A stretch of 42,591 nt of DNA from Elusimicrobia bacterium RIFOXYA2_FULL_50_26 (lineage in GTDB: Bacteria > Elusimicrobiota > Endomicrobiia > Endomicrobiales > XYA2-FULL-47-53): NCBI GenBank assembly GCA_001800355.1, contig MGVF01000038.1, positions 1 to 42,591 on the forward strand, given 5' to 3'. The notes beneath the pieces are model-generated. The model saw only the letters and a program-made list of their open reading frames with translations, did not search any database and was not told the DNA's origin. Positions 9,760 through 18,229 of the stretch are shown piece after piece; the first letter of the stretch is position 1, and every line of letters starts with the position of its first letter. A program made the translations under genes and the position numbers.

Positions 9760-10380
9760 ATGCGATTTATAAATAGTGGTTTTTTTGTTTTGTTTTTGAT
9801 CCTGTCGGTGTTAACGGCAGATATTTCAGGCGCGTTGCCCGGTGTTATCAGTTTCCAGGGGAAACTGACCGATGCCGACAATAACAGTGTCAACGGTTCA
9901 TATGATTTTAAATTCACATTGTACGATAATGCCACGTCAGATTCCGAAGTGTATAAGATCTGGACCGAGACGCAGTATGGAATAGCCGTTTCAAACGGGT
10001 TGTACAGCGTCGAGTTAGGCAGAGCCAACCCGGAACTTTCGGCAATAACATTCAACGCGCCTTACTGGCTCCAGGTAGAGGTTTCACCTGCCGGTTTGGG
10101 AAGTTACGAAACGTTTTCCCCGCGTCACCGGCTTACCGAGGCTCCCTACGCATTTAGAAGCGAATACGCCAACAATCTTGCTGCTTCAAGCGTCGTTATA
10201 AGCACTATAACCGCATCCAGCATTTCCGTTTCCAATACTTTTAAAATGCCCGTAGTAACCAATTTGCCGGCAACTCCGTCTTCCATAGGCATGTTATATT
10301 ACAGGACGTCAGACAACACTGTACACGTTTCAACTGGTACTGCGTTTAATGCCTGGCGGCAGCTTAACTGGCAGCCGTAA
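9760..10380 (+). CDS. Secreted surface protein, 'QGKLTD' N-terminal domain family (short paralog)
   Basis: Signal peptide 'GFFVLFLILSVLTADISGALP'; 'ISFQGKLTDADNNSVNGSYDFKFTLYD...NGLYSVELG...PYWLQVEVSPAGLGSYETFSPRHRLTEAPYAFRS'. Confidence 0.75.
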   Translation: MRFINSGFFVLFLILSVLTADISGALPGVISFQGKLTDADNNSVNGSYDFKFTLYDNATSDSEVYKIWTETQYGIAVSNGLYSVELGRANPELSAITFNAPYWLQVEVSPAGLGSYETFSPRHRLTEAPYAFRSEYANNLAASSVVISTITASSISVSNTFKMPVVTNLPATPSSIGMLYYRTSDNTVHVSTGTAFNAWRQLNWQP

Positions 10381-10386
10381 TATAAA

Positions 10387-11613
10387 ATGAATTTATTAAA
10401 AAAGTGCGTATTATTTTTCCTTCTTACGGTCGCCGTCCCCGATGGTTGGGCGAACCTGTCCACGGGTACGAGTGTTTCTTCTTTTGATGTTTACAGTTGC
10501 GGGTTTAGCACAGCGTCTTCATCTTCTTACAGAAACTTCGGATTGGTCGGCCAGGCCGCCTGCGGAGCTTCCGCGAGTGCGAGTTATAAGAATTACGCGG
10601 GTTTTGTCCCTGCTTTCGTGCTTATACTGGACGTGGTTATATCGTTCATTGACGAGTCGCCCTCTTCCGGCGAATGGCAGCAAACCACCAATGTAACCTG
10701 CCATATAACGGTGGAGACATTAGAGGGTAATCCCGTTTCAGGAGTAAAATACCGCATTGCAAGCGAAGGCGCGGACGAAGCCGTATTTTCACCGTGGCGG
10801 AGCGATGCCGTTATCGAAACAACCTACAGCGGCAGCGAGGTGCGCTTCCAGGCGGCAATTCCAGGCGCGGCGCTGGACTCGTTTGCCGAGGGACAGGACA
10901 ATTTTATACAATGGCGCGCAAAAAATTCCGGCGGCGTGGAAGCGTTTTCCGGTAAATATCGCGTGCGCGTCATGGCAAACGATGCTCCTGAAATTGCCAT
11001 ACTGCAACCCGATGAGAAAAGCGGCGTCGCTTCCGACAGGCTTTTTGTTGAGGCGCAGTTGACGGATGCATGCTGGGGCATAGACGAGAATTCCGTTGAG
11101 CTTAAGCTGGATGATGCCAATAACTCTAATATCGCTCTTGTTACATCAGCCGCAAACCCGGGAATATATTCGGCGCCTTCCGGTAAGGTTTCCTATACTT
11201 ATGCCGGTGCGCCTCTTGCGCCGGGGGCTACTTATAAACTGACCGTTTCGGCAACTGACAAAAACGGCAAAAATAGCTCTTCGGTTCTTTCGTTTAAGTT
11301 GTTAGGGGGGGCGATCCCGGATATTGTGCCTTACCCTTCGCCGTTTGATCCAAAGAAGGAGAGCGTGGCCATACGTTATGTGTTGCGCAAGGATTCAGGA
11401 GTAAGCATTAACGTATACGATATGTCGGGCCGGCTTGTTAAAGAGGTCATTGATAACGAACCACGGAAGGCTGGAACGTGTGAGGATACGTGGACGGGAC
11501 GGAATTATGCCGGCGAAGGCCTGGCAAACGGCGTTTATTTCTGCGAGGTCGTGGCAACGGATGATGAAGGAGAACACCGCCGCTATTCTTCGCTGGCTAT
11601 TTTCGGAAAATAA
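10387..11613 (+). CDS. Secreted protein with C-terminal FlgD Ig-like domain
   Basis: Signal peptide; C-terminus 'PYPSPFDPKKESVAIRYVLRKDSGVSINVYDMSGRLVKEVIDNEPRKAGTCEDTWTGRNYAGEGLANGVYFCEVVA'. Confidence 0.8.
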   Translation: MNLLKKCVLFFLLTVAVPDGWANLSTGTSVSSFDVYSCGFSTASSSSYRNFGLVGQAACGASASASYKNYAGFVPAFVLILDVVISFIDESPSSGEWQQTTNVTCHITVETLEGNPVSGVKYRIASEGADEAVFSPWRSDAVIETTYSGSEVRFQAAIPGAALDSFAEGQDNFIQWRAKNSGGVEAFSGKYRVRVMANDAPEIAILQPDEKSGVASDRLFVEAQLTDACWGIDENSVELKLDDANNSNIALVTSAANPGIYSAPSGKVSYTYAGAPLAPGATYKLTVSATDKNGKNSSSVLSFKLLGGAIPDIVPYPSPFDPKKESVAIRYVLRKDSGVSINVYDMSGRLVKEVIDNEPRKAGTCEDTWTGRNYAGEGLANGVYFCEVVATDDEGEHRRYSSLAIFGK

Positions 11614-11614
11614 C

Positions 11615-12664
11615 ATGCGCCATCTTATTATACCCGGCCTAATCAGCCTGCTTATGGTGTTGTGGTGTTGCCCTGCGTATGCCGAGGCAAACCCCGCCGC
11701 CTTTCTAAATACCGGCGTCGGTGTGCGCGCCATGGGCATGGGCGGCGCCTATACCTCGATAAGCGATGATCCATCGGCAATGTATTGGAACCCTGCCGGT
11801 GTGGCAAAAATTCAGCGGCTTGGCATAACTGTCATGGGGCAATCAATGGGCGCGGCGCGTTGGGATACGCTTTCCGATGTTACGCCGGTATACCAGTTTG
11901 TAGGTATTATTTTACCATTGCAGTCATTGAACTTTATTAATATACTTGGTGATGATAACGCGGTGGGTATCGGGTATATAAGTAATGCCCTTGGCGGGGT
12001 CCCGTATACTTTTCTGGACGATTCGGGTGTTATCGTGCGTGAAGAATTTGATGACAGGGAGTGTGCGTGGTTTTTATCGTACGGCTTTTCGCTTTTGGGT
12101 ATGGATTCGTTGTTGCTCGGCGGTACTTTAAAGTACATAACGCAGGAGTTTACGCGCATAGAAGGAGCCAGTGCCAGCGGTTATGATTTTGATGCAGGGA
12201 TGATTTATTCCCTGGACGAAGGCTTTAACGTGGGTGTTCTACTTCAGCGCGGGGCCGAGCTTCAATGGGCTAACGGCCACACGGATGCCGGGCCGTTTAC
12301 TACAAAATTAGGGGTTTCCAAAAAGTTTGTCTTACCCGAAAGCTTCTCCGTGCTTGGAAGCGCGGATATTGTCCAGCGGCAGACAACGCCCCTTTTTTCA
12401 CATTTTGGCGCGGAGCTTGGGTATGAGCAGGAGCATGGCGGGGAAATATTCAGCATGGAAGGTATTTTTCTTCGACTGGGGCTCGACGGCGTGGCGCTCG
12501 AAGACAGGTATGAATACCGTGATAAAATAAATAACAACGTCAATTTTACGGCCGGTATCGGCGTAAAGTTTTCGTACAGGAAATTCGGCATTCAACTTGA
12601 TTATGCCATGGGTTCATACCGTTTAGGAGACAAAAACAGGTTTTCGTTGAATATATATTTATAA
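11615..12664 (+). CDS. PorV/PorQ (UPF0164)-like outer-membrane beta-barrel protein
   Basis: Track start 11435 corrected to ATG 11615, which starts a signal peptide 1 bp after the upstream stop; 'AAFLNTGVGVRAMGMGGAYTSISDDPSAMYWNPAGVA' is the family N-terminal motif. Confidence 0.82.
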   Translation: MRHLIIPGLISLLMVLWCCPAYAEANPAAFLNTGVGVRAMGMGGAYTSISDDPSAMYWNPAGVAKIQRLGITVMGQSMGAARWDTLSDVTPVYQFVGIILPLQSLNFINILGDDNAVGIGYISNALGGVPYTFLDDSGVIVREEFDDRECAWFLSYGFSLLGMDSLLLGGTLKYITQEFTRIEGASASGYDFDAGMIYSLDEGFNVGVLLQRGAELQWANGHTDAGPFTTKLGVSKKFVLPESFSVLGSADIVQRQTTPLFSHFGAELGYEQEHGGEIFSMEGIFLRLGLDGVALEDRYEYRDKINNNVNFTAGIGVKFSYRKFGIQLDYAMGSYRLGDKNRFSLNIYL

Positions 12665-12676
12665 AGGATTGCAATC

Positions 12677-13666
12677 ATGAAAAAACATTGCCGTTACATT
12701 ACGCTGATCGTGAGTGTTGTGTTTTTCGCAGGGGCAGCCGCCAGGTGTTTTGCAGACAAGAAAGATGTTACCGACCCCGTGTTGAAGGAAATAATTTCAT
12801 CCTTCGGCGACCGGATGCCGAAATTTATTGACAAGCACGGTGCCGACATTTTTGTTGTTGACGGCACGGTAACGCGCGGCGCTTTAATGCAGGTGTTCTA
12901 TGAGTATGATAAATCGCTTAAAATCCCCAGGAAAGAAGCCGTTTCCAGGCAGGAATTAGACGAGATTAAAAGAAAATTGGCCATCCTGGAAAAGAATATC
13001 ATGGCGCCTCCTCCTTCGCTGGCGAAAAACGATATGATGCAATTAATAAACGAACTAATGCCGAATATGCCTGCGCTTCTGGATAACAGCCTTATGAATT
13101 CCAAGGTATTCGCCAGCCTCAGGGACCAGGTGCATTCCGCGAATTCCGCCGGAACAGCCACCTCCGCCGGCACTGTTGACACCCGCGAAATTGATGAGCT
13201 TGGCAACAGGATCGCGCTGCTTGAAAAAAAGTTGTTGAATGCGCCGGTTGCGGCTAAACACAACGCTTCATCTGATGATACCGCACGCTTACAACAGGCG
13301 GTTGCCGGCATGGACCAGAGGTTGAAAAAACTGGAGGGAAGGCCACAGGCAACGGCCAGCGGTGTTTCCGGGACGGATATAAATAAAATCATAGGGGAGT
13401 TGCGTCCGGAAATAGATGATATAGTGAACGAAAGCGTAAAGGATTCAAATGCGGATTCCAAAAGTTCCTCAAGAGAGATGCTGAAAAATATTGCAAAAAC
13501 GCGCAGCGATATCGCCAAAATCAACCGGCGGCTTGAAACGATTGAAACAAAATCCGGCGCCCAGGCCAGAAAGAACGGCGGAACAAGCTTGTCTTCGGCG
13601 GGATCTACATTGACCAAGGTAACACTGGGTCTTAGCATGGTCGCCGCGTTTTTTATCGCCCGGTAG
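12677..13666 (+). CDS. Envelope coiled-coil protein with signal peptide and C-terminal hydrophobic anchor
   Basis: N-terminal 'YITLIVSVVFFAGAAARCFA'; heptad-rich segments; C-terminal 'LTKVTLGLSMVAAFFIAR'. Confidence 0.65.
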   Translation: MKKHCRYITLIVSVVFFAGAAARCFADKKDVTDPVLKEIISSFGDRMPKFIDKHGADIFVVDGTVTRGALMQVFYEYDKSLKIPRKEAVSRQELDEIKRKLAILEKNIMAPPPSLAKNDMMQLINELMPNMPALLDNSLMNSKVFASLRDQVHSANSAGTATSAGTVDTREIDELGNRIALLEKKLLNAPVAAKHNASSDDTARLQQAVAGMDQRLKKLEGRPQATASGVSGTDINKIIGELRPEIDDIVNESVKDSNADSKSSSREMLKNIAKTRSDIAKINRRLETIETKSGAQARKNGGTSLSSAGSTLTKVTLGLSMVAAFFIAR

Positions 13667-13694
13667 AAGCGACTAACCAACAGGAGAATTTGGT

Positions 13695-15956
13695 ATGCCA
13701 AAAGTTATACTGGAGAAAAAAGCGGAAGTTATGGCCGAATTCAATTTTTCCCGGAAGAAAGCCATCACCGTGGGAAGCGGCAAGGAAAACGACATAGTAA
13801 TAAAGGACAAAAGCGTTTCCGAACACCATTGCACTATTTCATATAAAGACGGCAAATATGAGCTAAAAGATAATAATACACTTTCCGGCACGCAGGTGGA
13901 TGGGCGTTCCGTAACTATTTATGAACTTCGCATGGGAAATCGGATAACGGTCGGGGGACATTCTGTTGTATTCAGGTCTATTCAATCGCGCAGGGCAAAA
14001 GCAGTCGCCCCAAAAGAAACCGACGATGATTCATTTTCCGGTGGCCCGGGCGAGGACAAGATGCTATTTCTTCTCGGCATATACGGAAAATTTGAAGGTA
14101 AGAAATACGAGATAAAAAACGGCGAGACCTTTATAGGGAGGGAAGAAGTAACCCCCAGGGGAATACCTAACGACATCGTCCTTACTGATGATATGACTGT
14201 TTCCAAGGGACACGCCAGGATAACGCGCGCCGGTGACAAGTGCATATTGACCGATACGGGAAGCACCGGTGGCGTAGGCATAAACGGCGCAAAGGTAGGC
14301 CAGCTGAATGACGTCGAGATTAAGCCCGGCGACGAGATAGCGATAGGAAGAACTATTTTTCGTTTTACAGGCGGCGATCCCGATTATTCAGCGCCTAAGC
14401 GTTACGGTGCGGCGTTTATGAAAATCCGCAGGGTTCTAAACGCAACGGTTATTTTGGCCGTGGTGCTGTCTTCCTTATTCTACCTGTTTAAAGGTTTCAA
14501 CGGTATTTCAATCATAAATAGTTCGCCGGAGAGGATTGTTATCCGTTTCGACGAGTCATGGCAGGCAAAGGGTAACACGTCTCATCCCGCGCCGGAAGTT
14601 TATGACATAACTTCTTCTCCCGCTCTTGGCGACATAAACAAAGATGGTGTCAATGATATAGTTTTCGTCAATGCGGCCGGCCAGTTATCCGCATATAACG
14701 GCAAAACGGGTACTACCCTCTGGAGTCCGGTGGAAGTGCAGGCGCCCGGGAAGGCCTCGCCCGTGCTTGCCGACATGAATAATGACGGTGTAACGGACGT
14801 AGTCGTGCTTTCCGGGACATCCATGATTTATGTTATAGACGGCCAGGCCGGGGTAGTAATACACAAGGATATGCTTGGCGGCACGATCAGCGATATGTCG
14901 CCCGCGGTGGCGGACATAAACCTCGACGGCAGGCGCGACATCGTGGCTTGCTCCGAAGAAGGAACGGTGTATTTTATTTATTCGCCGGGTTTTGAGCTGG
15001 CTGCGGAAAAGTTACTGGAAACCGTGGAGGGCCCGGTATATGCGTCGCCGGTTATTATAGCCACAAGAAAAATTTCTCCCCTGGTCGTGATAAGTTCATA
15101 TAACAGCAAGCTGTTCTTGTTCAGCGGCAGTTCGCGCGATAAGAAAACGATAGATCTGGTGGAAAGAACAGGCAAGGCGCACCTGATACAATCTTCACCC
15201 GGGTCGGGAGACTTGAACGGGGACGGTATACCGGAATTAATCGTGCAATCGAGCATACCGCAGTATATATCGGCGGTGGACATATCCGGTTTTGAAGTGA
15301 AATGGACTTATTTTGTGGATCCTGTGCCGCCTGCCGAGTTAAAACATAATTCGACGCCGCTTGTTTTTGACATGGACCGCGATGGCGGCGGCGATGTCCT
15401 GGCGCTTTCAGGCAATGGAACTGTATACGGCTTGAAAGGTAAAACGGGTTATCCCGCGGGCGAGTTGTTGTGGAAGTATACCTTTCCTTCGGCGAACAGG
15501 ATTATCTCATCTCCTGCGCTATTTGATTTTAATAAAGATGGCATGCAGGATGCCGTGTTCGGGGGAGAGGACGGAACTATCCATATCTTTGACGGTTTCG
15601 CGGGCAAACGTGAAACCGGCAGGATACTCGCCGCCGTTAAGGCAAGCAATGCTGCAATAACCTCATCCGTCGCCCTGGGTGATGCTGATGGGGACGGCAT
15701 GATGGAGGTGGTATATGGCGATATTGCCGATTCCTTGCAAGTGCTGCGCACGAACGCGAAGGTATTTAAAGCCAGGGTATATTGGCCCATGTTCCTCGGG
15801 GACGCGGCGCATGCCAGTTCTGGCAGCCCGGATCAGGCTGGCCCGTACATTATAATGGTAATGTCTTCGCTAGTGGCGTTGATCATCCTGGCATTGGTTG
15901 AAATAATGCTGAAGAAACGGCAACTGACTAAGAGGCCGCGCGTAGTTTATATTTAA
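13695..15956 (+). CDS. Tandem FHA domains - TM - FG-GAP/VCBS-type beta-propeller - TM protein
   Basis: FHA1 'ITVGSGKENDIVIKDKSVSEHHCTI', FHA2 'ETFIGREEVTPRGIPNDIVLTDDMTVSKGHARI', TM 'ATVILAVVLSSLFYLF', repeats such as 'SPALGDINKDGVNDIVFVN' and 'SPVLADMNNDGVTDVVVLS', C-terminal TM 'YIIMVMSSLVALIILALVEIML'. Confidence 0.9.
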   Translation: MPKVILEKKAEVMAEFNFSRKKAITVGSGKENDIVIKDKSVSEHHCTISYKDGKYELKDNNTLSGTQVDGRSVTIYELRMGNRITVGGHSVVFRSIQSRRAKAVAPKETDDDSFSGGPGEDKMLFLLGIYGKFEGKKYEIKNGETFIGREEVTPRGIPNDIVLTDDMTVSKGHARITRAGDKCILTDTGSTGGVGINGAKVGQLNDVEIKPGDEIAIGRTIFRFTGGDPDYSAPKRYGAAFMKIRRVLNATVILAVVLSSLFYLFKGFNGISIINSSPERIVIRFDESWQAKGNTSHPAPEVYDITSSPALGDINKDGVNDIVFVNAAGQLSAYNGKTGTTLWSPVEVQAPGKASPVLADMNNDGVTDVVVLSGTSMIYVIDGQAGVVIHKDMLGGTISDMSPAVADINLDGRRDIVACSEEGTVYFIYSPGFELAAEKLLETVEGPVYASPVIIATRKISPLVVISSYNSKLFLFSGSSRDKKTIDLVERTGKAHLIQSSPGSGDLNGDGIPELIVQSSIPQYISAVDISGFEVKWTYFVDPVPPAELKHNSTPLVFDMDRDGGGDVLALSGNGTVYGLKGKTGYPAGELLWKYTFPSANRIISSPALFDFNKDGMQDAVFGGEDGTIHIFDGFAGKRETGRILAAVKASNAAITSSVALGDADGDGMMEVVYGDIADSLQVLRTNAKVFKARVYWPMFLGDAAHASSGSPDQAGPYIIMVMSSLVALIILALVEIMLKKRQLTKRPRVVYI

Positions 15957-15983
15957 TTTTTCAAGTTGTTCAGGAGGAGAAGT

Positions 15984-17438
15984 GTGAAGGTTACGTATTT
16001 TGCAAAAACGGACGCCGGTAAAGTGCGAAGGGAAAACCAGGACAGCTATGCAATCCTGGAATCGGAAAATCTTTTCGCGGTTTACGACGGCATGGGCGGC
16101 GGGGCGGCGGGAGATTTTGCCAGCCGGTGCGCAGCCGATATTGTAATGGCGTCTTTATGCTCCCTTAAGAAAAAGGACGTGGCGGCTGTCGCCGGTGGTG
16201 GTTCTCCGGAGATCGGAGAGGACGCACAGCGCATTATCTCGGCGGTTCGCATGGCAAACCATGTTCTTTTTAAATTTTCTGAAGCATATACGCGCCTGGC
16301 GGGCATGGGGACTACGGCTGCAATTATAAAATACGATGCTGCTAACAGTGTTATGCACATATTTCATGTCGGAGACAGCCGTGTTTATCGTCTTCGCGGT
16401 GATGCTCTTGAGCTTCTAACCAAGGATCATTCCAAGGTTACCGAGCTTGTTGAGCAGGGCAAGATGCGGGAAGATGAAATAAATATGGTCGAAATACAGA
16501 GTATGATAACACGCGCCCTGGGCATTCAGCATACTGTTAAAATAGATTATCGCATGGAGTATATGAAACCGGGAGATCTGGTTTTGCTTTGCTCCGACGG
16601 CCTTTCCAGCGAAATTGATGATGCCGCCATAAGTAGAATAATGCTGGGCAACGGCGGAGACATCAGAAAGATTACGGAGCAACTGATAAACTCGGCGAAT
16701 GCCGCGGGCGGGAAAGATAATGATACCGTCATAACTCTGAAATTCAATGCAAGCCACGCATTTTTACCTTCCAGTAAGCCAGCCGGCTCCGGTTTCGGCG
16801 CCGTAATGACCGTGTCCGGTGAAACGCCACCGCAGCTTGCGGCGGAGCGGCACCTGGCAAATAGCATTATCGAAGCAGCCAGGATAAAGATACCGGTGTC
16901 AGCCATGGAAAAGAGTATATTCACCAATCCGCTCTATCTTGGCGCGGCCATAACTTTGCTTGTGATAGGTATTGCCGGCTCAGTAGCGCATTTTTCCATT
17001 AGCAAACCGGAAAGGGAGCTTACGGATCTGACGGGTAAAATTGCGGGGCTTCGCCTGGAAGTGCGGGCGCCGTCCGCAGACCAGATAGCGTTGTTTAAAA
17101 AAGCGGACGACAGGATTCAGAAAATGCAGCTATTGCAGGATTGGCACCTTGATACCGTTAATACGACCGTGCCTGTGAAGGGCGCCGAGCTGCGCATAAT
17201 GAAAAACGGCGTGGAAAAATTCAGCGCGGTTACTGCCGGCGTTCCGATTGATGTAAATCTTGACGGTGGCAATTACATTGTGGGGATAAAATATAAAAAC
17301 CACCGCATAATAAATCATAATCTTAACTTAAAAGAAACTATTCGCGTTCCGGTTGAGAAATCAGAGAATCTTCAACCGGTTACGATACTTTTGGTGCCGG
17401 ATAACATTATGTCAGCGCCCGATACCGGCAGGGAATAA
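15984..17438 (+). CDS. PP2C-family Ser/Thr phosphatase with C-terminal TM and PEGA-like domain
   Basis: 'AKTDAGKVRRENQDSYAI', 'AVYDGMGGGAAGDFAS', 'HVGDSRVYRLRG', 'LTKDHSKV', 'LLCSDGLSSEI', 'GGKDNDTVI'; TM 'LGAAITLLVIGIAGSVAHF'. Start moved from 15966 to GTG 15984, preceded by AGGAGGAG. Confidence 0.92.
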   Translation: MKVTYFAKTDAGKVRRENQDSYAILESENLFAVYDGMGGGAAGDFASRCAADIVMASLCSLKKKDVAAVAGGGSPEIGEDAQRIISAVRMANHVLFKFSEAYTRLAGMGTTAAIIKYDAANSVMHIFHVGDSRVYRLRGDALELLTKDHSKVTELVEQGKMREDEINMVEIQSMITRALGIQHTVKIDYRMEYMKPGDLVLLCSDGLSSEIDDAAISRIMLGNGGDIRKITEQLINSANAAGGKDNDTVITLKFNASHAFLPSSKPAGSGFGAVMTVSGETPPQLAAERHLANSIIEAARIKIPVSAMEKSIFTNPLYLGAAITLLVIGIAGSVAHFSISKPERELTDLTGKIAGLRLEVRAPSADQIALFKKADDRIQKMQLLQDWHLDTVNTTVPVKGAELRIMKNGVEKFSAVTAGVPIDVNLDGGNYIVGIKYKNHRIINHNLNLKETIRVPVEKSENLQPVTILLVPDNIMSAPDTGRE

Positions 17439-17448
17439 GGAGGAGCAG

Positions 17449-18204
17449 GTGCCGGGAAAAAATAAAAAGATATTTATTGTAGAGGATAACAAGCCGTTTC
17501 TTGAAACCTTGAGCGATTTCCTTGTTTCCAAAGGATACGATGTGGAAAGTTTGGCGATCGGAAAGGGCGCTGCCGAGAAGATAAAGGCAACCGGTGCCGA
17601 CCTCGTGATGCTCGACATTGTGCTGCCGGATACGGACGGATTTCAGATATGCAGGGATATTAAAAGCGATCCGGTAACAGCGGCGGTCCCCATAATGCTC
17701 ATGACAGGTAATGAAACCATAGACATAGACAAGGGTTTTGCCCTCGGCGCAGACGAATGCATCTACAAGCCATTCAACCTGGAAGACGTTGCCTTGCGCA
17801 TTGCAAGGCTGCTGACGAGAAAGCAGAAGATATTCATCGTTGATGACGACCGCAAAATCGGTGATATGCTTACATTGATGCTTACAGAACAGAAATATGA
17901 CGTGGTTGTGTTTTACGAGGGGAAGGGCGTTGTGGAAACTGCTAAAAAGGAGCGTCCGGATCTTTTACTGCTGGACATAAATCTCGGTTTGCCGCCAGGG
18001 GGGATAGATATATGCGGGGAGTTGAAGGCTGATGCCCTGACCAGGACGATACCCATAATAATGTTTACCGCCAACGACGACGTGGAATCGGTGGAACGCA
18101 GTTTCGCATGTGGCGCCGATGATTATATATTCAAACCGTTCAAGGTGCCGGAACTGCTGCTCAAGGTAAGAAAGTACCTTACATATGTTAAGAACACGCA
18201 ATGA
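17449..18204 (+). CDS. Double receiver-domain response regulator without output domain
   Basis: Two REC domains: 'IFIVEDNKPF...LVMLDIVLPDTDG...IYKPFN' and 'IFIVDDDRKI...LLLLDINLGLPPGG...IFKPFK'. Start moved from 17353 to GTG 17449 after AAGGAGGAG. Confidence 0.9.
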   Translation: MPGKNKKIFIVEDNKPFLETLSDFLVSKGYDVESLAIGKGAAEKIKATGADLVMLDIVLPDTDGFQICRDIKSDPVTAAVPIMLMTGNETIDIDKGFALGADECIYKPFNLEDVALRIARLLTRKQKIFIVDDDRKIGDMLTLMLTEQKYDVVVFYEGKGVVETAKKERPDLLLLDINLGLPPGGIDICGELKADALTRTIPIIMFTANDDVESVERSFACGADDYIFKPFKVPELLLKVRKYLTYVKNTQ

Positions 18205-18229
18205 TACGGTTCAAGCCGGAGGATAAATA

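Noticed and set aside
11435-11614. N-terminal extension of the PorV-like ORF (track start 11435)
   Set aside because: Overlaps the upstream FlgD-Ig gene in another frame; the signal peptide begins at ATG 11615.
12898-13701. 267-aa minus-strand ORF
   Set aside because: Antisense to the coiled-coil gene; composition is a shadow of its codons; no motif or RBS support.
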